Assembly: GCA_021229015.1 (NCBI GenBank)
Contig: CM037781.1
Span: 40,167,417 to 40,231,416 of the forward strand
Source of the DNA: Solen grandis
Lineage: Eukaryota; Mollusca; Bivalvia; Adapedonta; Solenidae
Direction of reading: 5' to 3'
DNA length: 64,000 nucleotides
In this document: positions 48,519-57,562 of the stretch, one piece after another
How the letters are laid out: every line of letters starts with the position of its first letter
Position numbering within the stretch: position 1 is the first letter of the stretch
Program-made: the position numbers and the translations under genes
The notes under the pieces: generated by a model
What the model was told of the DNA's origin: nothing
The model's input: the letters and a program-made list of their open reading frames with translations, nothing else
Databases searched by the model: none

Positions 48519-48765
48519 GGGGCCTCCGTGGCCGAGAGGGTGTAGATGCAGACTTTAACACTCACTCAGCCCCACACCGCGTTGGTTCAAATCCCGGTAG
48601 GGTCATTTGGATTTTCATGTGCGGAAGCCTTCCAGTTGGCTTGTGGTAGGTCGGTGGTTCTACCCAAATGTCTCCGTGCATTCGGGGTCTTCCACCTGTA
48701 ATTAGCTTGACGTCGCTATATGACTGAAATACTGTCGAGGGGATGGTAAACTCACATCAAGTGCC
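48519..48765 (+). mobile_element. tRNA-derived SINE, family B
   Basis: The head gggcctccgtggccgagagg (A-box) with ttggttcaaatcccgg (B-box) resembles a class II (Leu/Ser-type) tRNA. The tail ends atgactgaaatactgtcg, a segment shared with family A. It inserted 40 bp upstream of the polycystin-like exon 2 acceptor. Confidence 0.78.
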
Positions 48766-49002
48766 CTTGTGACAGCATTTCAGTTATCCCCAGGCCTTTC
48801 TTCTGATGCTGAGGAACTGGTCTCGATACTATAATCTTGGGATAAAGTCACAATTTTCTTGGGTTTCTTGGGGTAAATAGCAATTTTGGGGAATAGTGCA
48901 TGAATTTGAAGAAATTTGAAGGGCAGATCAACATTTTGTATTGTCTCAGCAAACTCAACATTGATTCACAAATGGTTCTAACTAGGTATTCTACCTACAT
49001 AC

Positions 49003-49257
49003 CTTGTAAATATATGTTCCACCTCCAGCTGATTTGTTGACAAGGGACTAGAACCATCACCAAATGACCATGTAAAATTCATCTCTGTTCCCTCATACAC
49101 AAAATGCTGAAATCTGATTGGTCGATTCACCAGACGCTCTGTTTTGTTTCCTTGTACAATGATTTCGAGGCCTCTGATTTTGGCAATCACAAGTATTTCA
49201 ACAGATTCAGAGGTCTGCTCGCTGATGTAATTCTCTGCCTTTACTGACGCTGTCGCC
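49003..49257 (-). CDS. Polycystin-like exon 1 of those visible: PKD repeat
   Basis: The acceptor is ...tttacacag and the donor AAG|GTATGT. The exon is 255 bp, with one leading base and two trailing bases in split codons. It opens with the end of one PKD repeat (TASVKAENYISEQ), followed by a linker and most of another, with the hallmark FTWSFGDGSS. The final HIFTR joins the next exon to make the canonical PKD ending. No upstream exon is visible in 49,258-50,000, so the true start of the gene is missing. An in-frame run past the donor (YVGRIPS, then stop) is intron. Confidence 0.85.
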
Positions 49258-50000
49258 CTGTGTAAAATGAAACTCTTATTAACCTTCCTAATTGGTATAT
49301 CCTTTTATATATTAAAAGTTTGATAAAAACCCATAAAGTTCATATTCTAGTCAAAAGACTCTGGGAGTGACTTAGCTGATAATTAAACTTTATAATAACA
49401 TCGCACTAATTAATACTTAGATTATCTCTGGAGATAATTAATTAAAGCCTACCACAGTTAAAGACTGAAATTTTTTATTTCTTTTTTTTTTATCTAGGGC
49501 CATTTATCTACTTGACCTTTTAGCTTAATAAATAAGTAAGTATTCTCTTACTCTTCTTACTTAGAGAGTGGACAAATTGATTTAAAGAGTGGACAAACTA
49601 AATGGACATCACCTGCCAGCCCATTGCTAAACACAATAATAAGGCTCATCATTTAAAGGGTGCATAAAAAATTTATCAGCAGGCAAGTTACTATGGGCTG
49701 ATCTACTTCTTTGCTTATTGCAGAGATCTATTTGCTTATTGCAGAGATCTATTTGCTTATTATTTGTTTTGATGAATAAGGCTTAAACTTCTCGGAAATG
49801 GCTTATCAAAACAAACATGACATTTTTTTTTTTAAACATTGCATTAAAATGAAGATGTTAGAATGTAAACAGACAAAATAACCATGACAAGCAAGATGAA
49901 TAGTAATTCCATGCTGAATAGAATAAACAAATTTAACTGCCACTTGACATTTTTTTTTTTAAACATTGCATTAAAATGAAGATGTTAGAAGAAGAAAACA
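49258..50000. other. Sequence next to the gap, with local duplication
   Basis: No exon was recognised. The segment ttttttaaacattgcattaa with the following aatgaagatgttagaa occurs at about 49,830-49,861 and again at about 49,951-49,990, directly at the gap. 49,720-49,760 holds a short ttgcttattgcagagatcta duplication. Confidence 0.55.
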
Positions 50001-50100
50001 NNNNNNNNNNNNNNNNNNNNNNNNNNNNNNNNNNNNNNNNNNNNNNNNNNNNNNNNNNNNNNNNNNNNNNNNNNNNNNNNNNNNNNNNNNNNNNNNNNNN
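50001..50100. other. Assembly gap (100 N)
   Basis: Exactly 100 N, the usual placeholder for a gap of unknown size, just upstream of the first visible polycystin-like exon. Confidence 0.99.
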
Positions 50101-51006
50101 ATGCCATGCTTTGAAGCGCTCAGTAATTTACTTTTAATATATCTTCGATAGAATAGGAGATATTTGAAAACGTGATTTTGCACGAATTTGACAATTTGTT
50201 ACGTGCTTTTGTGAGATTTAGACTAGTTGCCAATTTTTGTTTTTTAATATGTCTTTGTTCGAAAAAAAAAATTCATTTAAAAAATAAACACATTTTTTTT
50301 CAACACTTCCTTTGCAACCGTCACTGTATCATCTGAGGTTTTACGAAATTTATAGAGATTTTTCGAAATCGGTATAGTATGGGTTTAAACACGGGTACTT
50401 AAATGATGTTAGAAGACGATCGAGCAAGTTTTAAAGGTATCGCTTGCCGCTTGTGCAATATGCGCTTAGAATGTTTTAGGTGCCTGTGCGTTTACGGGGT
50501 TTTCTCACCAATGGATTAAATAAAGATGTTAGACGATGGCGATTTAGTATTACATCGCCCTGTAGCTAGAATTTCTTTGTGAATCAATTATATATTTTTC
50601 TTTTTAAAAAAAAATCCCTTTTAAATAGGGGGCTTTTTATCCGCTGTCGTCTTAGCATTTCAGAGTCGGGAAAATTTTGTTTTATAAAATACGTTGAATA
50701 AAATCGGTATCGTATTGAAAGATAGGGTCATAAACTTATGCTCCTAGATGGCGCTGATGTTAATTTTACTCCAGTTGTTGCTATAGAGAATGTTGAATCC
50801 CTAAAGAGCATTTGAATAAACTGGGAAAAGTACCCGTTCAAGTGTTTCTGAAGTATTTAAGAAGGTTTGTGTGCGGGAAACGAAATAACCATAATCAATA
50901 AAACGAGAAAAATCAGCAGTCTGAGTAAAATGGAGACAAAGACAGGGAAATAAGAAATAGTTGATTTAAATATATAGTATGTATACCATTCTGTATTTGT
51001 GAGATT
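50101..51006. other. No recognised gene
   Basis: The sequence is open in no frame and has no splice-site-flanked PKD-like segment. A short tract gaagatgttagacgat repeats words seen before the gap. Confidence 0.45.
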
Positions 51007-51285
51007 TTGTTTTGGGTGTAACGTCCCGCTGACAGTATTTCAGTCATTTGGAGACGATGTCTACTTGAGACAGATATAGTATCACGCCGTAGATACGTGG
51101 CATGATACCACATCAGTCACATTATCCTGACACCGGGCCAACCAATCCTGGAACTACTTTTTATGCTGAGCGTCAAGCAAGGGGACTATACCAGTAGCAT
51201 TTTAACGACTTTTGTTAGTCGCGTCCGAGGATCTAACTCACGACATCCAAATTCCGGGGCGGATGCTTTAACCACTGGTTAAGAA
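51007..51285 (-). mobile_element. tRNA-derived SINE, family A, minus strand
   Basis: The reverse complement begins with a tRNA-like head (cttaaccagtggttaaagca, then gagttagatcctcgg as B-box) and runs into the family A tail, ending ctgaaatactgtcagcggga. It is paired head to head with the next SINE. Confidence 0.8.
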
Positions 51286-51320
51286 TTTGTATTTAGATAT
51301 ATCATTTAACTAAGAATATA

Positions 51321-51605
51321 TCGTCTGCGGTGGCCTAGTGGTTAGAGCGTCCTCCTCGGGAGCGGGAGGTTGTGGGTTCGATCCCCGGCCGCGACATATC
51401 AATGTCATAAAAATGATACTGGTATAGCTCCCTTGCTTTGACGCTCAGCGTATAAGGGTAGTTGCAGGACTGGTTGGCTCGGTGTCAGGATAATATGACT
51501 GGGTGTGGTATCATGCCACATGTCTACGGCGTGATACTGCAGTGTGGCAGCACTATATCTGTCTCAAGTAGACATCGTCTCCAAATGACTGATATACTGT
51601 AAGTC
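51321..51605 (+). mobile_element. tRNA-derived SINE, family A, plus strand
   Basis: The head is tctgcggtggcctagtggtt then agagcgtcc, an intact A-box, and gtgggttcgatcccc, an intact B-box. The tail is tggtatagctcccttgcttt, then gtcaggataatatgactggg, ending tccaaatgactgatatactg. An intact Pol III promoter makes it the best-preserved SINE here. Confidence 0.85.
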
Positions 51606-52017
51606 AAATAAAAAAAACATATCTAAGAATAAAAAACACTTATGAATACATCGATATCTATTAAAATGTAACCGAATACAAATTCATATCGTCCCGAGAT
51701 GTATATAAATTGTACACTCTACCCTGTCGCCATCAAAGCTAGCTTTATAGCAAGATGGTACAAGTGTCGTTTTATACCTCTACTACTGAAAGTACGATTG
51801 CGCTTAATGATATTGTGTTCTTACTGGTGTAGCAGTAACAGACGTAATTGTAGCAGTGGTACTTTCAGTTTGATGGGGAGTATCATATTCTATATTATAA
51901 AGTTACCAGGTGCATTGAAAAATGGGAAGGAATGCAAAATTGTGCCTTATGAATTTATTTCAGGGATAATTAGAAATATTAAAATTCCGGAAGGAATTTA
52001 TCTCTGTACATTTTCAT

Positions 52018-52018
<1 letters not shown>
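51606..52018. other. No recognised gene
   Basis: A plus-strand frame of 117 codons (51,699-52,052) runs into the CT microsatellite and shows no family motif. Probably chance. Confidence 0.45.
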
Positions 52019-52053
<35 letters not shown>

Positions 52054-52453
52054 AGCCTTTGAGCTTGTTCCAAATTTTAAACCTTCTTAAAACATGTTTT
52101 TATGATTTATTTTAAGTTGAGAAATGAAGACATTTTCTTAACTTTTTTTCGTAGGACGGAATTAAAAAGTCATTTTCTTTTCAGTGTGTATGTATGATGG
52201 AAGAAGAAAGGGGAGACAAGGCGAGATAGAGGGAAGTCTAGGAAAATAGAAAAAATAGAGGTAGATTGAAAAGGAAAGTGGAATTCGTCTCTCTCTCTCT
52301 CTCTCTCTGAAAGTGCTTGTATTTGCTGAAGAAGAAAAAAATCGGTTATAAAAAAAGAAAAGGGGACATAGAAGGGAGTTTTGGAAAATGTCAAAGAACA
52401 GAGAGAGATTGTAGAGGAAAATTAGTGTCGAAGTGAACACAAGATTTCGAAAA

Positions 52454-52484
<31 letters not shown>

Positions 52485-52500
52485 GATTTTGTATACTTGA
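52019..52500. repeat. Three CT microsatellites on a duplicated unit
   Basis: CT tracts start near 52,019, 52,289 and 52,455. The flanking text (ctgaaagcctttgagcttgt / ctgaaagtgcttgtatttgc; gggagacaaggcg / ggggacatagaa) shows that the tracts multiplied with a unit of about 165 bp. Confidence 0.75.
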
Positions 52501-53863
52501 GAATAAAAACTATAATGACTAGGATTTCTCAGTCTTTCAACCATGAAATGAATTCTAGTCATTTCTGGTTCAAATAACAACACAGCTTCCGATTGTTTAC
52601 CTTTTCTTTTGCTTGTGATGAATAACAGGTTAAAACGAAAATGTTTAAAGAATGATTCGAATCAATGGGGAAATTGTGAACAAAACACTAAGTCAGTTTT
52701 CATTTCATTTTATTTTGAGATCGAATTTGGAAGACAACGCAATCGATTAAAAAACTTAAACTCAGAAGTTTACAAAGTTTTTAACATTCCCTTCTCACAT
52801 AGTTATGATTTAAAAAAAAGTTCGTACAATATGAACGTAACGTTCATACATTTACGAAACCACGTCAATGATTTAGATTCAAGTACTCTCCACATCGCCG
52901 GAACGTATCGGGATCCGACCGTATAGAAAGGTTCATTATGAGATAAAATCTTTATGACAAAGTGGTACAACAATGCATAAGTCATTCCAAGTTTGCATAG
53001 ATGTATGAAAAACACAGGTAAATTAAAATGAAAGTAACACAGGGTTCTACCGGAATACTAAGTTTGAAGGCCCCATTTTTTGGGGGGAGAGAGGGCGCTC
53101 TTGACTACCTGAGCCTCTCCATTATAAATCTCTAGAAAGATTTCTCTCTAGAAAGAGAAACCCTTTTTGTCAAATCATTGTCAAGGAATCCAGTTTTCGT
53201 ATCCGAGTTAGAACCCTGGTAACAATGTTAATGTAACAAATGGGTAAGTCTCGAGGGTTGTAAAATCCCTTCCCACGGGCACCGACACGCCCCTTCCCGC
53301 ACAGTTCATATTGCATATAAATTTTAAGTTATTTCTAACAGAAATAACAAGTTACATCTATTTACACAAAAAATAGCACTAATACTGTCCTCCCAAAATC
53401 TCCGTTACCTATACAGAAATTGATGCCAGCGTTTTATCTGATAAAACATAAGTAATACAGAAAACATGTAGAATCAATTAACTGGTCGAAAATGCCATTT
53501 GTTGAACACATACAATAGGTGACGTAACAATATAAATAAAATAAAAGTCAATAAAATTAAACACAATATATCAATGTGTTCATTGAATGAATGATGGAAA
53601 TTCTCTGAGAGAAATAAAGGACAAAAAATACGACCTGTTTCCTTTTCCAAATACTTTCTTTTTGCTTCAGATTTGAGAGCAGATTGTTTTTCTTATACCA
53701 TTCTTTTATGCGCAAGTCTTAATCAATCCTTAAGTTTTCCCTTAAAAATCCTAAGACGTGTTTAAGAATAATAATAAATATACAAGAATTGTTTAACAAT
53801 CATATATGAACACATTTTTATCACAATTGCACTTTCCGGGCCTTTCTCCGTCTCTCCGACGTG
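52501..53863. other. 3' flank of the Fer3-like gene, nothing else recognised
   Basis: AT-rich. The 3' UTR of the Fer3-like gene must begin at 53,863 downwards, but no clear AATAAA was seen on the minus strand within a few hundred bases. A 105-codon plus frame at 52,609-52,926 has no family motif. Confidence 0.45.
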
Positions 53864-54559
53864 CTACTCACTCTCGTTATCGCTAAAGTCTGATGTCGTC
53901 GTCTGTATCAATTTGACGTCTTTCGGATCCTTTCCGTCGGAAACCCCCTTCATGAATGCAATATACGTCATTGCAAGACGCAACGTTTCAATCCTAGACA
54001 GTCGTTTTTCATAGTTAAATGCGGGCAAGCGCTTTCGGAGTTCGTCAAACGCTTCGTTTAAGTGGAACATACGACGTCTCTCTCGAACGTTGGCCGCTTT
54101 CCGTTGAATCACAGATTGAACTCGTTTCCGCTTTGGTTTCTGACCTGATTTCGTCTCTGACGCCGTGGAACCGGAGCTGCTTGTACTGTTTGGAGAAATC
54201 GCATAGCTGTTTGGCGTGTAGAAGTTCTCATGTCCCTGGTACGGAACATGTGACAGTGGCGAGGCGAAAGACATTTCACCCGTCTGTATGTATGTTGGTG
54301 CGGCTATGACACTCATGTCCCCCTGGGCTAGTCCGGAGTAGCCAATGTACGACCCATACTGTGGCTCCATGGTTTCCGGCATCTGATACAGGGCTCTAAC
54401 GTTGTGTGACGCGTCCTGTGCGTGCGTCCAGTCGTAGTCCTGGTAACCCACAGAAACGTTTGGAACGTTATCCGTCGGGGCAAGCGGATACGCCGTTAAT
54501 CCCATGTCGTACCTAAGACCGGAGGAATGTTCAGCATGATCCATGTCATACGTCTCCAT
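53864..54559 (-). CDS. FERD3L: Fer3/FERD3L-like bHLH transcription factor
   Basis: This is an intact single-exon frame of 231 residues from ATG to TAG. A basic helix-loop-helix domain spans about residues 152-205: basic region [12 protein letters not shown], helix 1 [15 protein letters not shown], loop FNYEKRLSR, helix 2 [32 protein letters not shown] followed by [14 protein letters not shown] is specific to the Fer3/FERD3L (Nato3, N-twist) group; Ptf1a/Fer1 has SINxAFE and VDTLRLAI. A basic stretch KPKRKR (141-146) is a likely nuclear signal, and the C-terminus is acidic and serine-rich. The N-terminal 140 residues are Tyr/Ser/Pro-rich and divergent. The protein should bind E-boxes as a dimer with a class I bHLH partner and regulate cell specification. 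It is longer than human FERD3L (about 167 residues). No intron is needed. The start is supported by a TATA box 216 bp upstream. Confidence 0.93.
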   Translation of the reverse strand: METYDMDHAEHSSGLRYDMGLTAYPLAPTDNVPNVSVGYQDYDWTHAQDASHNVRALYQMPETMEPQYGSYIGYSGLAQGDMSVIAAPTYIQTGEMSFASPLSHVPYQGHENFYTPNSYAISPNSTSSSGSTASETKSGQKPKRKRVQSVIQRKAANVRERRRMFHLNEAFDELRKRLPAFNYEKRLSRIETLRLAMTYIAFMKGVSDGKDPKDVKLIQTTTSDFSDNESE

Positions 54560-54774
54560 CTTATCTTATTCCCCGGCAATTCTGATGCAAACGTCTGCTG
54601 ATTTTTCCCTCAGTGATTTATTCCCCTCAAAAGATAGCAGAATTAAGATCAAATTTTCTTTTCAGTCCGTAATCTTCATAAATTTCCGTTATGGTTTGTA
54701 CGACTGCACAAGGTGTCGGCTGCTGTTCATTTAGCCGTCTGCTTCTCAAATCCCAAAGCACCCCGGTTAATGCG

Positions 54775-54782
54775 TTTATATA
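54775..54782 (-). promoter_or_regulatory. TATA box of the Fer3-like gene
   Basis: TATATAAA on the minus strand, 216 bp upstream of the Fer3-like ATG. Transcription would start near 54,745-54,750, giving a 5' UTR of about 190 bp without an evident intron. Confidence 0.6.
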
Positions 54783-54867
54783 CAAAATCCATACGCTTTA
54801 CCTGTCTCATCATTATCCGTTCTCCTATAAGGCAATCATACAGCCTGTGACAGGTATCTTGCTCCTG

Positions 54868-54872
54868 ATTGG
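54868..54872 (-). promoter_or_regulatory. CCAAT box
   Basis: AGCCAATCAG on the minus strand, about 90 bp upstream of the TATA box, which is a usual distance for an NF-Y site. Confidence 0.45.
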
Positions 54873-54926
54873 CTACCTTATGTAAATAAACCATGGCAGG
54901 CGCTTATGCGTGTCAAGTCGCGTGGA

Positions 54927-54962
54927 GGGGCGGAGCTACCTGTTGCCGTAACAGGGCACGTG
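54927..54962. promoter_or_regulatory. GC box and CACGTG E-box
   Basis: GGGGCGG at 54,927-54,933 and CACGTG at 54,957-54,962, upstream of the CCAAT and TATA boxes. They are candidate Sp1-type and bHLH sites. Both motifs are short and could be chance. Confidence 0.3.
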
Positions 54963-55540
54963 ACTGACACAAGTTCGGAAAAAGAGATATGATAAACGAT
55001 TAGAAATGAAGTCAACTTGGGTAATTTGAGAATTCTTTGGTTATTTAATATCAAGGAAAATACACAATTAGCGGTTAAAATACATTTAGCAGGGGACACC
55101 CGTATTTAAAATACTGTTTATTGTGTTAAATATTTGACACATAAAGTATAGAAATGTTGTGAAACATATGGCTAAATGTAAAAGGGAAACTCGCTGCAAA
55201 AAAATAATAATGAAATAAAATAAAAACGCGTATCCATTTATAAAACAAAGAAATAAATAAAATGCGGAAGCGGGTGAAAGAAACATAGACGCTACGGAAA
55301 AAAACTGTGTTTAAAATGTGTAGCATTTGCAATGCTCATTTTTAATATTGTTTTTATTATCATTTCTTAATTACTTTATAATTTTACTTTGAAATTATCA
55401 GATAGAATGATAGATTTGTTGAGTCAATAGGCAAAATAATATAGTTCACAACAATCAAACAATAAGATTACAAGTTAAAAATGCATTCAGATAATCATCA
55501 TCAATTATTATAAGTAGTAGTGGTAGTTGCAGAAGTGGTA

Positions 55541-55584
<44 letters not shown>

Positions 55585-57500
55585 GTGTTTATTTTTCACA
55601 TGCGAACTTGAAATAAGTACTCGATAAAGTGCATATTAATTTATATTATTCATTTATTTTATCTTCTCTAGTTTTTCAAAAAGATAATAATTTAACAATA
55701 CTTGTCCTTTAAAACATAGAAAATTATATTCTTATGTATATTATATGTTTGCGCATGCGCCCTCACAAAGCGACTATATTCGATTACTCTTTGGTGATAA
55801 TAAAACAAAAACATGACAATATATGTCATCATAGATAAAATATTTTTGTATTATCTTTAATTGATACTGATACTACTTTTATTTTCAGGTTTAAATCCCC
55901 TTTGCTATTTCCATCACGAGGGCCAGAAATCATGTGTGGTCTGTAAATATTAAAAGGGCCGTGAATTTGATGATCGACCTTGGATATAAAATCCTTATCT
56001 ACCAAAAAAAAATAACATTTCCAACAGGTGCGGTTAGGATGCGGATCTAATATCCAATTACGGAAGACAAATGCTTAACCGAAATTTCGAGAAAGAGGTG
56101 CAGATGATTTTAAACAAATGTAAAGAAAAATGCATGATTGATGTTACATTTATTGCATTAAGGACATAAAGCAATACCATTTTAAATAAGATGGTGGCCA
56201 TTAAAACAAACCATCTACAGATGTCACGTAAAGTATCATCGCCCTTTTTTCTTCTTGGTTCTAGTCTGTTGTTGGACAAAGTTGTATCTTTTACCTTCTC
56301 AAATTTGGATACTATAATGTTGCAATAACCATATAATTATAATTTCATAATGTTACATTTTTTTTTCAGTTCTGTTTCATGACGGATTAAAAAATTATTA
56401 TAAGGCTTCGACGAGATGAGTTGTGTTTTGATATACGAGTACATGTTAACCACAGTACCCCAGAATTAATTCATTTCATACGATTTTAAGAATTTACAGC
56501 AAATACTGCTAAATCAAACATACACTGATTGGAAATTTATTAAAATGAAAAATAAATTTATCCCTGACATTAATTTTGAGTAAAATATAACAATATGTAT
56601 GAAATACCGTAGACAACCAAAAGACACCTGGATATGAAGCGTAAGCTATATCAGTCCTTTCAGTTATGTCTAGTTTTATAAATGCAGAATTTATGAAATA
56701 AGGGAAAAGAGAGAAAATACATTTTAAGTCAAGCAGTTACCAGGACAAGAAAGAGAAACTTGAAGTAATGGAAAATGAAAGAGGGGAAAAAATGATATTA
56801 ACTTGCAACAGCTTTCGTATTTTTAACGAAGCCTAATGTTATTTGTAATTAACAATCGCACCATCCGGTTTTAATGTTATGGATGGATTCAGCTATCAAT
56901 AAAAGTCAATTCTGTAGCAGCAATTAGTCAAATAGTTGTTATCCTTTCTGAAATGGCTAAACGCTTTTTTTCATAAAACCTATGCTGTCACAGCAAAACA
57001 CACAAAACGGTGCCATCGCTAGACATTAAGCGACCTTGTACGTGTTTTCTGGGAAAAAAAGTGATAGCGACACTAGGTATTGTGTTCCGCTAAATAAACA
57101 TGTCCCAATCTGTGTCATCCAGGCGATGTGGACGTCATATCAAAAGGCGATTTGTAGAGGTGTCAAGAAAAAAGCAAGCGTTTCAATCATCATATTCAGG
57201 TACGGTTGTGACGTCTGCTTTTATACTGAAAAGGTGAAATATTGTGTTTGTACATTTCATGGGCCATATGAATGCATTGGATTTTATGCCATTGACCGAC
57301 CCAATCTAAAATTATAATGAGGAATCTTTTTCACGTAGTTTTCGACATAGAGGACAGTCCAATAAAGTATGACCTTGAAATATGTATAAATATAAAACGG
57401 ATGTGTTCTGTCTACTTAATTCAAAATAAGGTAAAATGAATAAAGATGAATGCTATGTGCGAATGAGTGGGCAATAAAACAGCACATAGACCTACACCTA
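54963..57500. other. AT-rich intergenic sequence upstream of the Fer3-like gene
   Basis: No gene was recognised. It contains a TTA microsatellite at 55,547-55,584. A 93-codon plus frame at 57,036-57,317 lacks any known motif. Confidence 0.5.
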
Positions 57501-57529
57501 CTAATAATGGTGATAGATTTAATAATTTT

Positions 57530-57562
57530 ATCATCATTATTATTATTATTATTATTATTTAC
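57530..57562. repeat. ATT microsatellite
   Basis: About eight to nine ATT units. Confidence 0.85.

Larger units (their letters stand above)
14773..49257 (-). other. Polycystin-1/REJ-family gene, partial, multi-exon span
   Basis: This is the span of the well-supported exons of one minus-strand gene. Read 5' to 3' they give the end of a PKD repeat (WSFGDGS, then HIFTR, then YNITLTAENAVSS), a REJ module (SPLVSRICGG, DGTESFDPDS, YSWTC) and a late REJ segment (SPRAGRCTISPDAGYGL, then CYDWLDE). Intron phases at consecutive junctions agree, except that two exons each lack one base. PKD repeats followed by REJ is the order known for polycystin-1, PKD1-like and sea urchin REJ receptors, which are large membrane glycoproteins often found in cilia or on sperm. 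The GPS, PLAT and transmembrane parts should follow but were not found in 1-14.7 kb. Leucine-rich or lectin modules and further PKD repeats may precede it, beyond the gap at 50 kb. PKDREJ or a PKD1L paralogue are alternatives. The family call is firm; the exact orthologue is not. Confidence 0.85.

Noticed and set aside
51321..51395. Possible functional tRNA gene
   Set aside because: A and B boxes are intact, but the sequence continues into a SINE tail that is repeated elsewhere and lacks a proper terminator directly after the head.
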